DNA from: Maniola hyperantus
Taxonomy: Eukaryota > Arthropoda > Insecta > Lepidoptera > Nymphalidae
Direction of reading: 5' to 3'
DNA length: 64,000 nt
NCBI RefSeq assembly: GCF_902806685.2
Contig: NC_048557.2
Location: forward strand, 2,534,654-2,598,653
The position numbers and the translations under genes are program-made. This document shows, piece after piece, positions 34,981-43,205 of the stretch. A model generated the notes under the pieces. That model worked only from the letters and a program-made list of their open reading frames with translations. It was not told the origin of the DNA and made no database searches. The first letter of the stretch is position 1. Each line of letters starts with the position of its first letter.

Positions 34981-35397
34981 CCTCCAACTTAAGAACGGTT
35001 TTTTTTAAATTTATATTGATCGTGCCAATGTGCTAGATGCTTTAAATCGTACGAGCAGACATGATAGCTCTGGTTCTAGGCCCCATTAATAGTGCGTTCG
35101 ATACTTCAACTCCAAACTATAATCACACTAAGCATTAAAGCTCAACCAAGAGTAAATACAGAATAAGAGTAATAAGCTTGGTCGTATTTTTATTACCTCT
35201 GATATTTTAATGTAAAGCAATCTTCGACTAAGAAACGTAAACCTTTCCGAAAGAAGAGAAGATACCCAAGAGTACGTTTGAGCGTGCTCGAGCAGGCACG
35301 CAAGCTGCTGCAGTGTCAGCTGTGGTCTTAGGGTTGTAAAATTCTGCCTTCACATATTTATTGGAGTTTTGACCAACATTGAAACACTTCAGTATAG
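34981..35397. other. Non-genic stretch
   Basis: No ORF or repeat was recognised here. Confidence 0.5.
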
Positions 35398-35514
35398 TAC
35401 GCGGCAGAAAATATTGTTCATCGACCTTTAGAAAGAAATAGCGGTTTCGTAGAGCGTTGCCTCTGCCGTTGAGACCGACAAAACGACACTTAGGTAGGTA
35501 TGAGGGATAGAGAC
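35398..35514 (+). mobile_element. Left part of a MITE split by an LTR element
   Basis: 'acgcggcagaaaatattg' and 'agcggtttcgtagagcg' match the MITE at 3151-3434. The copy is interrupted at the duplication GAGAC by the LTR element. Its right part continues at 41548-41590 with 'acgctctacaaagccgaa' before homology fades. Confidence 0.75.
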
Positions 35515-35742
35515 TGTAACGTTGTATTAAATAAAATAATGTTTCTTTAAATTATCTGGCTTTATTTTAATATTTACACTTGGATTATCTTAGTAATTAA
35601 TATTAATACAATGAGCTTAGTGTGCACGGCTCTGGCCAACTCTTACAAGTGAAAGTCTATCAATTGACGTTGACACATGACAGGTGACACCTACGTACGA
35701 CATTGACAATTGGTCACTTGTCTATGAGTTGTCTCTGCTACA
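35515..35742 (-). repeat. 3' LTR (in coding orientation)
   Basis: 228 bp, same sequence as 41320-41547 as far as compared by eye. It is preceded, in coding orientation, by a polypurine tract. Confidence 0.9.
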
Positions 35743-35860
35743 TCATCCCCTTTTATTTTTTAAAAAAAATATCTACATAATCATCCAGTTACAATTTTGA
35801 AAAATTACTTACATATATCATCCCCTTTTAATTTTACATAACTAATCATCCCCTTTTAAT
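35742..35860 (-). other. Polypurine tract and two upstream copies
   Basis: In coding orientation AAAAGGGGATGA lies directly before the 3' LTR (about 35742-35755). Near-identical copies occur at about 35819-35831 and 35845-35857. The first is the expected plus-strand primer site; the others may be duplicated or alternative sites. Confidence 0.65.
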
Positions 35861-35997
35861 TTTACAATTTACATAATTATTACTTAATTAATTTTATAAT
35901 ATTATTGTGCCACACTTCTTAAATTTACTACAATTATTGACTCTTAAACTACCCATTCAACCAGCGATGGACAGCCTGTCTGATTGAAACACAAAGT

Positions 35998-36765
35998 CTA
36001 CGCCGCCGGTCGAATATGAAACGAGGTTCTACTATATTGTACATTATTTTTGTCTATTATTACATATGCTCTATATCCATTATATCTAACAATTTCGCCT
36101 TCTGACCAAATATTCTTACTTGGCTCTTTTTTGAACCAAACTTTTTGCCCTACAGTAAACCTACTTTTAAATCGACTTGTCCTATTATAATTTTTTATAT
36201 TTCTAGTTTGTACATCATTAAACTGTTGAGTTACATTCTGATTTAACTTAGGTGTTAGGTATTGTGAGCTAACAATCAACTTAGTTTTTAAATTTCTATT
36301 CATTAGTAGCTGACTGGGGGAAAAATTTGTACCAGAAACGGGAGAAGCCCGATATTGTAATAATGCTAGCCTTACATCAGTTCTATCTTCGTGGCATTTT
36401 ATTAGCATTTTCTTCGCAATTTGTACCCCTCGTTCAGCCATACCATTCGCTTGGGCATATCTTGGACTAGTATAAGTAAATTTAAATCCCCAATTATGTG
36501 CAAACTCTTTACATTCCCTCGAATCAAATGGAACATGGTCAGATATTATTTCTGCAGGTATTCCATGAGTACTAAAAATATCTTTTAATGTATTAATTAC
36601 ACTTGTAGCAGTTTTACTGGATATGTATTTTATCTCTAACCATTTAGAATAATAGTCATATACTACTAAATAACTTTTCCTTCTAAAGTCCATGATATCT
36701 ATACCTAATTTTAAAAATGGAAGGTTGGGAACTTGATGTGATAATAACGGCTCTTTAACATTACT
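35998..36765 (-). CDS. pol: Integrase core of the Ty3/Gypsy element (separated from pol by a LINE)
   Basis: The frame re-enters element sequence after the LINE tail; the methionine at 36819 lies in LINE sequence and is not a real start. Catalytic residues: Asp in LGIDIMDFRRK, Asp in IISDHVPFDS, Glu in ANGMAERGVQIAKK. A C-terminal SH3-like region (FTVGQKVWFKKEPSKNIW) precedes the stop. Joined to 38175-40358 it would complete pol. Confidence 0.85.
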   Translation of the reverse strand, partial: SNVKEPLLSHQVPNLPFLKLGIDIMDFRRKSYLVVYDYYSKWLEIKYISSKTATSVINTLKDIFSTHGIPAEIISDHVPFDSRECKEFAHNWGFKFTYTSPRYAQANGMAERGVQIAKKMLIKCHEDRTDVRLALLQYRASPVSGTNFSPSQLLMNRNLKTKLIVSSQYLTPKLNQNVTQQFNDVQTRNIKNYNRTSRFKSRFTVGQKVWFKKEPSKNIWSEGEIVRYNGYRAYVIIDKNNVQYSRTSFHIRPAA

Positions 36766-36770
36766 ATTAT

Positions 36771-38174
36771 AAAAAAATAAATAAAAAATAAAATAAAATG
36801 TTTTTATTTCGACCAACAAGGATCATATTGGTGTTAGTAATTACACGAAACTTAAACCTAATTGTTAGTAATTATTAATATTAGTGTTAGTAATTACACG
36901 AAACTTAAACCTATTTGTTAGTAAAAAATCTATAACTATTTAAATTAGGACAGGATCGATTTGCCAGCACGTGTATCATACAACAGTGATTCAAGTACTG
37001 GCAGTCGATCCTGTCAGAAAATACCTTCAGGAGGCCGTTGGGGCTGGACCGGACTCTACGCAACAGGGATGTGCACCGCTTTCGCATAGTAGTATAAAAA
37101 CAGTCTACATGCGCCTCGGCGAACATCCCTGACGCGCTGCAGAATCTGGGCAGCCCCATCAGCATCCTGAATGCATTATTATATTGTACACGCAGGGCAT
37201 TGTACTGCTTTTGCGTGTAATCGATCCACAGGCTGCTCGTGTAGAAGGAGGTGCAATATGCTCTGAAAAGAGTGATTTTGACGGCTACAGAACAACGAGC
37301 AAACCTGCGGACGATCATGTTCGCCCTAACAGACAACGCCCTGCGTTCTCTCTCTATATCTGGATCGTCTTTCAGGTCAGAGGATATAACATGCCCCAGG
37401 TATTTAAACTGCTCCACTCTCTTTAGTGGAGTCTCATACAGCTTTATAGGTGGTACAGTGGGAGGAAGTGTTTTTCCCCTGGCCTGAAAGACCATGCATT
37501 CACTCTTCTTGACATTGTAGGTCAAGCCGTGACTGTGGGCATAGGTCTCACAAATGCCCAACAGTTTCGTGATACCACAGACAGACGCACTCAGCAACAC
37601 CATGTCGTCTGCATAACTAATGTTATTGAGACACGCTCCATCAATATGACATCCGACACGCGTACTGCTAAGTGCCTCTATCAGCGCATTGACGTAGAGG
37701 TTGAAAAGCTTAGGCGAGGTTAAGCCCCCCTGCCTCACGCCACACTCCAACCTATAAGGCCTAGAAAAGCTTTCCGACCATCGCACGACATTGACCTGGT
37801 TTTCATACCAAAATTTGAAGATCCTGTTAATTTCATCGGGCATTCCAGTATCTTTCAGTTTTTGCCACAGGATGTCGTAATTCACCAGGTCAAATGCCTT
37901 GGATAGATCGAGAAAACATGCGTAGACGGGGGTACGTTTTTCCGTATAGTACCGGACAGTTTGCTTAAGACACAATATGGCTGACTCTGTAGATAAACCA
38001 GGTCTGAAACCAAACTGGTTGTCATGCAGCTTAATGAACGTATCCAATTGTGTATTAAGCAAACCGTCAAGTACTTTAGCAACAACTGTAGCAAGGGAAA
38101 TCGGCCTGTAGTTAGACTTGTCACAGATGTCCCCAGTTTTATTTTTCACGATTGGTACCACCACGGTTTTCATC
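36771..38174 (-). mobile_element. 5'-truncated LINE inserted in the integrase
   Basis: About 1.4 kb with an A-rich 3' end next to 36771. The flanking duplication ATTAT (36766-36770 and 38175-38179) fits target-primed insertion. Near the 3' end a 'gttagtaattacacgaaact' unit is present twice (about 36832 and 36890). The 5' half, with the endonuclease, is missing. Confidence 0.8.
36911..38174 (-). CDS. LINE reverse transcriptase fragment
   Basis: The frame is open from the insertion junction to a stop at 36911: 'SNYRPISLATVVAKVLDG', 'NQFGFRPGLSTESAILC', ACFLDLSKAFDLVNYDIL (motif A), VRQGGLTSPKLFNLYV (motif B), ISYADDMVLLS (catalytic YADD), 'EQFKYLGHVISSDLKDD'. It resembles the CR1/Jockey-side non-LTR elements; the exact clade was not determined. 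The first codons in this frame before 38174 belong to the LTR element. The catalytic domain is intact, but without endonuclease and promoter it cannot retrotranspose. Confidence 0.8.
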
Positions 38175-40358
38175 ATTATGATGCGTTTGACAAGAAAAGC
38201 ATTTCTTAACATACTCTTCAATGTGAGAGTCCATATAAGGCCAGTAATACAACCTTCTAGCTGTCTGCTTCATTTTTGACATACCTACATGCCCTTCATG
38301 TAAAGTTTTAATGACATTCAATCTTAAACACTTCGGTACTATTAACCTATCATTATAGAAGACTAAATTATCGTCCACACTAAGTTCAGCTCTTAATTTA
38401 TGATAACTTCTTATTACATCTGGAATATGAGAAATTTTGTCCGGCCAACCATTCTGTATAAATTCAATTATTTTTAATAACTCTTCATCTTTAGAACTTT
38501 CTGAGATTAATACTAATTTTTGTTCTTCTGTGCATTCTAATTTCTGTGCTAACCCTATACAGTGTATGACTTCATACATATAAGAATCATCTGTATCATT
38601 ACACTCCTGATACGACCTTGATAACAAATCTGCTATGTACATTTGTTTACCTTGTAAATATTTAAATTCAAAATTATATTTTAATAACTTTAACTTTAAT
38701 CTCTGTAGTCTAGGAGACGGTACCTCATGTAAATGCTTTTTTAATAAACTTTCTAATGGTTTATGATCATTAACTACGGTAATCTTATGACCATAGATAT
38801 AATAATGAAATTTCTTAGTTGCCCATACTATACTTAACAACTCTTTTTCAATTTGGGAAAAATTACATTCTGCAGGTGTTAAACTTCTTGAAGCAAAGCA
38901 AACTGGTTTACCATTTTGAAGTAAACAGCATCCGAGACCACTCTTTGATGCGTCACACTGAATCGTTATAGGCAATTTACTGTTAAAATTCTGTAAAATG
39001 GGTGCTTGGCTTAATTTAATTTTAATATTATTATAAACATTTTCATGAACTTCCGTCCATAACCACTCAACATCTTTCTTTAATAATAACTGAAGCGTTG
39101 ATGCAATATCAGCCAAGTTAGGTATAAATTTTCTTAAATAATTGACCATGCCAAGGAAAATCTGTAACTCTTTTTTATTATTGGGACTTTTCATATTAAT
39201 AATTGCACTTACCCGCTCTGGGTCTATTTGCATACCTTTCTCAGAAAAAATATGGCCAAAATACTTCACCTCTTTTAATTTATATTGAAATTTATTCTTA
39301 TTAAAGCGAACATTATGTTCTCTAGCCCGTTCAAAAACCTTTTTCAATATTGCATCATGCTCTTGTTCAGTTTCACCACATATTAACAAATCGTCACAGT
39401 ACACTATCACGCCTGGAATATCTCCAAAGGCTGTTTCACTATATTTTTGGAAAATTTCCGGTGCTACTGATAAACCAAATGGCATTCTTAGGAACTTATA
39501 ACAACCAAATGGACTATTAAATGTACATAAATCATTCGAATCTTCTGAAAGTTTAATATTATAAAAACCATCGGATAAATCTAGCACTGAAAAATACTTT
39601 TTATTACAAAGTTTAGTTATAATTTCATCAATGGTGGGAATCAAATGATGTTCTCTTATTAATACTTTATTAAGATCTTTAGGATCTAAACAAATTCTAA
39701 GCGAACCATCTTTCTTTTCTATAATAACCAAGTTGCTTACAAAACTTTTAGGGTGATCGACCTTCGCGATGACTTTGTGCTTCACCAGAGCTTCCAACTT
39801 GTCCGCAAGGCGATCCTTCAGTGCGTTAGGCACTCGCCGTGGGGGTCGCACCACAGGCTCCACGCCAGGTTGAATGCGTAGCTGCAGTGAGCTCTTAAAC
39901 TCCCCGACTCCCTGAAACAGTTCGTTATTCATATTAACAATTGAGTCTTTACTCATTTTCATATTAGTATTAGTGCAACTTGTAAGTGTATTAATATTAT
40001 TATTAGTATTTAAGAGCCTAAGCTTTACCAAAGAGCTTAGCCCTAGGATCGGTCTAACCGGTTCATTAATAATTAAAAACTCAGTGTTGAACCACTCATT
40101 GTTATTAATATTATTATTAGAATATACTTTTAATGTGACCTTTCCTATAGGAAATAATTTTCCTCCACCAAAGACTTCTATTAAGGTTTTTGTCTCAGAC
40201 ATTTTTATTTTTGTCTCATCATCGACAATTTTTTTAAGGTCCCGCAAACTCAAAACATTTATTTGGGCCCCCGTGTCACACTTAAAACAGACCCTCTTAT
40301 TTTCAACTTGCAACAACGTATTCCATTCATTTTTAGTAAAATCTATTGAGTATACTAG
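38175..40358 (-). CDS. pol: Pol: protease, reverse transcriptase, RNase H, integrase zinc finger
   Basis: This lies in the same frame as gag, directly after the TGA at 40361-40359. Protease: VCFKCDTGAQINVL. Reverse transcriptase: 'FSVLDLSDGFYNIKL' and VIVYCDDLLICGE (YCDD instead of the more common YVDD/YLDD). RNase H: ITIQCDASKSGLGCCLL, 'IEKELLSIVWATKKF', YIADLLSRS. The integrase HHCC finger ends in VKKCFSCQTH, where the LINE enters. The methionine at 40316 is probably not a start; readthrough from gag is more likely. Confidence 0.9.
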
Positions 40359-40361
40359 TCA
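40356..40361 (-). promoter_or_regulatory. Gag-pol readthrough stop (TGA CTA)
   Basis: Gag ends in TGA followed at once by CTA G. Pol continues in the same frame with no further stop. UGA-CUA is a known leaky stop context, used for example by alphaviruses and by some cellular readthrough genes. The arrangement therefore suggests that pol is made by readthrough rather than by frameshifting. Confidence 0.7.
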
Positions 40362-41252
40362 TAAATCATGAATGTTATTAATATTATCCAGCTTTTGATT
40401 CTTAGACATACATCCTACACTAAAATGATTTAATTTTCCACATTTTAAACAAGTTTTTCCAAAGGCTGGACACTGCCTAGGACCATGTACCTTATTACAC
40501 TTTTTACACTGATAATTGTTTTTATTCAAGTTATTTTTATAATTATTTTGACAATTTTTCTTATTATTAATATTATTATGGGGCCTACTATACTTAGCTT
40601 TGCTATTGTTGTTCGCCGGGGTAGTCAGCTGCCGGGTTGTGCTTGCTGCTGCCACCGCATTCACCTCCGAGCTGTGTAGCACCATAAGTTGCTGACTGGA
40701 CAGCTCCGCTGATCGACATATGTCCAGTGCCTTGTCCAGTGTGAGGTCCTTAATTTCTAATAATTTTTGTTGCACTCGTGTCTGTTTCACGCCGATGACG
40801 AGTCTGTCCCGTAACATCCTGTCCTTTTGTTGACCAAAGTTACAGCTGTCTGCCAGTTTTCTTAAGTCTGAGTAAAATGTGTCAAAATTTTCTCCGTCTA
40901 GTTGTACTCTTCTATTAAAATTGTAACTTGCCATTACTTCATTACTTTTCGGCTTGAAATATTCGTCGAATAACTTGATAACTTCCTCTAATTTCGGTTT
41001 ATCTTCTTTTTTTAATACGTTGAGGTATAGTTCCAGGGCTGAAGATCCAATGCAATTTAATAATAATGCTGCTTTTCTTGGTTCAGACAACTTCTCAAAA
41101 CCCGCCGCCAGCATAAATATCTTAAACGAATCCTTGAATTTTTGCCACTGCTGCCAGCACGTATCCAAATCTTCCAGATCTATTCCTCGCGGCATCTTAA
41201 ATTCGACACCACACATGTCGCCTTGCATCGTAGTCGTTGCCCCGTCAGCCAT
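40359..41252 (-). CDS. gag: Gag with zinc knuckle
   Basis: 297 residues. It begins shortly after the primer-binding site. The capsid-like helical part contains 'WQQWQKFKDSFKIFML' and 'FDEYFKPKSNEVMASYNF'. An Asn/Lys-rich linker follows. The nucleocapsid has a degenerate finger (CKKCNKVHGPRQC) and a standard CCHC knuckle starting CLKCGKLNHFSVGC. It forms the virus-like particle and packages RNA. The ATG is the first in the leader. Confidence 0.85.
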   Translation of the reverse strand: MADGATTTMQGDMCGVEFKMPRGIDLEDLDTCWQQWQKFKDSFKIFMLAAGFEKLSEPRKAALLLNCIGSSALELYLNVLKKEDKPKLEEVIKLFDEYFKPKSNEVMASYNFNRRVQLDGENFDTFYSDLRKLADSCNFGQQKDRMLRDRLVIGVKQTRVQQKLLEIKDLTLDKALDICRSAELSSQQLMVLHSSEVNAVAAASTTRQLTTPANNNSKAKYSRPHNNINNKKNCQNNYKNNLNKNNYQCKKCNKVHGPRQCPAFGKTCLKCGKLNHFSVGCMSKNQKLDNINNIHDL

Positions 41253-41306
41253 TGTCTTTGTTCAGTCCAAACTTGTAATCCGTTTTAATCTGATGTTTTG
41301 TTCGAA

Positions 41307-41319
41307 AACGGCTGCGCCA
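41307..41319 (-). other. Primer-binding site
   Basis: TGGCGCAGCCGTT directly follows the 5' LTR in coding orientation. It starts like the tRNA-Ser-complementary site of the element at 19507. Confidence 0.65.
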
Positions 41320-41547
41320 TGTAACGTTGTATTAAATAAAATAATGTTTCTTTAAATTATCTGGCTTTATTTTAATATTTACACTTGGATTATCTTAGTA
41401 ATTAATATTAATACAATGAGCTTAGTGTGCACGGCTCTGGCCAACTCTTACAAGTGAAAGTCTATCAATTGACGTTGACACATGACAGGTGACACCTACG
41501 TACGACATTGACAATTGGTCACTTGTCTATGAGTTGTCTCTGCTACA
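41320..41547 (-). repeat. 5' LTR (in coding orientation)
   Basis: Matches 35515-35742; GAGAC duplication at 41548-41552. Confidence 0.9.
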
Positions 41548-41905
41548 GAGACAACGCTCTACAAAGCCGAAATCTCAAGGTACCGAAAGGTAAGACGGCA
41601 AAACACTCGTTTCGATACTGAGTCTGATATATTAATAAAACCTTCCACAGACGACGCAGCATCCACTAAAATCAAATTATATAAAAAGTTAAAAAAAAAG
41701 TAAAGTCCTAACTCGGAAATTCATCAACGCTCAAGCTCAAAGATTTGAATCCAGAAAGCTTAAATTTTGCAGAGATTTTCTAATGCAGACAAGGGATAAG
41801 GCCGGATTATTCAAAACTCCCGCGGAAGCGAAGTCTACCAAATTCCAATAATATAAACATTTCTTTAAACCATAGTAATGAAAATTTTAGGGTTAAGAAT
41901 TCTCC
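41548..41905. other. MITE right part and non-genic DNA before the Polinton
   Basis: The first about 45 bases are the right part of the split MITE. The rest has no gene. A 'cccgcggaagcgaagtct' stretch near 41819 resembles an old RTE tail. Confidence 0.5.
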
Positions 41906-41911
41906 GTTATG

Positions 41912-42342
41912 AGTAGCTAATTTACGGGGATTCCAAACCACACTTTGTGCGGGGTAAAATGAGCTTTATGATGTGTGTTGTTAGAGTTGAGTTTAGGTTG
42001 TGTAATGTGTGAAATGGGACGATTTCGTGATATTGTCCATTAGTAGAGCTCTCGCCTGGTGTGTGTTGTATGGTGTGGGGGGTCAGATGGTCTGGTTTGA
42101 CGTCACGCGTTGTAAATTTGTAAGGTGGTTTTTGTATTCCAGACCAGTGACGTGATGGGCTAGTGTCCATTAGTAGAGCTCTCGCCTGGTGTGTGTTAGT
42201 ATGGTGTGGGGGGGGTCAGATGGTCTGGTGTTGAAAATCTGTGACGTCATGCGTTGTAAATTTGTAAGGCGGTTCTCGCATTCCAGACCAGCGCTTGGGC
42301 AGCGCCGCGCCGGAGACCGCTGACGTCACGCTGAGTTGCGAT
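41912..42342 (+). repeat. Polinton left terminal inverted repeat (431 bp)
   Basis: It is the exact counterpart, as read by eye, of 60971-61401. It contains two copies of a 'ccattagtagagctctcgcc' unit (42037 and 42165), repeated 'ttgtaaatttgtaaggcgg' units, and three TGACGTCA palindromes at 42098, 42242 and 42321. Confidence 0.95.
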
Positions 42343-42493
42343 TGTAAATTTGTAAGGCGGTTCTCGCATTCCAGACCAGCGCTTGCGTGGGCAGCGCCGC
42401 GCCGGACTACATGATCTAGTTCCCAGAGGAGCTTATCGCTGTTGGCCCTGTGTGCGTGTGGGGTATTTATTCGACGAGCGGGGGACTGGCGGC

Positions 42494-43081
42494 ATGATAG
42501 AACGGTTGTGCGTGCGCGCATGCATACATATTATGGAGCATCATCGTTATAATAGTTCAAAACCGATGATGGATCAGGTGGATCCATCGTCACCGCCGCC
42601 ACCGCTCGCTTCAGCTGAGCATAGAGACACACCGCAGCTTCCTCAGCAGCAGCAGCACTATACAATGAGAGTGATTGATGTCGGTGCTAGTGAAAGAAGA
42701 AAAGCGGCATTATTTGCAGTGGCGTCGGCGGCGCTGATGGCTGAGGGAGGAGTAGGAGGAGGAGGAGGAGGACGAGATGAGTGTGGATCGGAAATGAATA
42801 GTCGGTTGTTTTATCCCGCATGTTTGTATCCCATTTTCAGTTCGAAAGTGAGTCGATTACACACGTATGAAGATTGGCCCATGCGTATGCGTCAAAGGCC
42901 TCAGGAGCTCGCCGAAGCGGGATTTTTTTATACGGGTCGCGGTGACATGACTCAATGTTTTCATTGTGGGGGTGGGTTGAGACATTGGGAGGACACTGAT
43001 GACCCGTGGCGGCAGCATGCAAAGTGGTTTGGTGGATGTGGATATCTAAAGGCGAAGCGTTATGAAATGTTGCGACGTTAA
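42494..43081 (+). CDS. Single-BIR (IAP-like) accessory protein of the Polinton
   Basis: The open frame extends back to 42383, but the methionines at 42494 or 42533 are more likely starts, giving 195 or 182 residues. The N-terminal 110 residues are low-complexity (PPPPLAS, QQQQ, a Gly run). The C-terminal about 75 residues are one complete BIR domain: an initial 'LHTYEDWPMRMRQRPQELA' helix, then CFHCGGGLRHW, and His-x6-Cys in HAKWFGGC. The spacing Cys-x2-Cys-x16-His-x6-Cys is exact. There is no RING and no second BIR. BIR proteins bind caspases or IAP antagonists, so suppression of host apoptosis is plausible (inference). It lies just inside the left repeat, divergent from nothing, with an AATAAA-rich end near 43160. 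Confidence 0.85.
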   Translation: MIERLCVRACIHIMEHHRYNSSKPMMDQVDPSSPPPPLASAEHRDTPQLPQQQQHYTMRVIDVGASERRKAALFAVASAALMAEGGVGGGGGGRDECGSEMNSRLFYPACLYPIFSSKVSRLHTYEDWPMRMRQRPQELAEAGFFYTGRGDMTQCFHCGGGLRHWEDTDDPWRQHAKWFGGCGYLKAKRYEMLRR

Positions 43082-43205
43082 TATATTATTTGTGTGTGCG
43101 CGAATGTGTCTAAAAGCGAAGCGAATTGTATAATCTATATGAATGCTATGGGATTGTTGAAAAATAAAAATAAAAAATTGTTTTAAAAAGTGTATATATT
43201 TCTTA

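Larger units (their letters stand above)
35515..41547 (-). mobile_element. Ty3/Gypsy LTR retrotransposon with readthrough gag-pol, interrupted by a LINE
   Basis: 6,033 bp. LTRs 35515-35742 and 41320-41547 are 228 bp each, appear identical, and end TG...CA. The 5-bp duplication GAGAC lies at 35510-35514 and 41548-41552. Coding is on the minus strand: gag, then pol (protease, RT, RNase H, integrase). A LINE fragment inserted between the integrase zinc finger and the catalytic core. Without the LINE the polyprotein would be nearly open, so this is a young insertion. No env is present. Confidence 0.9.

Noticed and set aside
41922..42170. 82-residue ORFs in both terminal repeats as genes
   Set aside because: They are identical because the repeats are identical. 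The peptide repeats with the subterminal units and has no codon-like conservation that I can see.
42383..42493. BIR gene starting at 42383
   Set aside because: The first codons come from subterminal repeat DNA; starts at 42494 or 42533 are more plausible.
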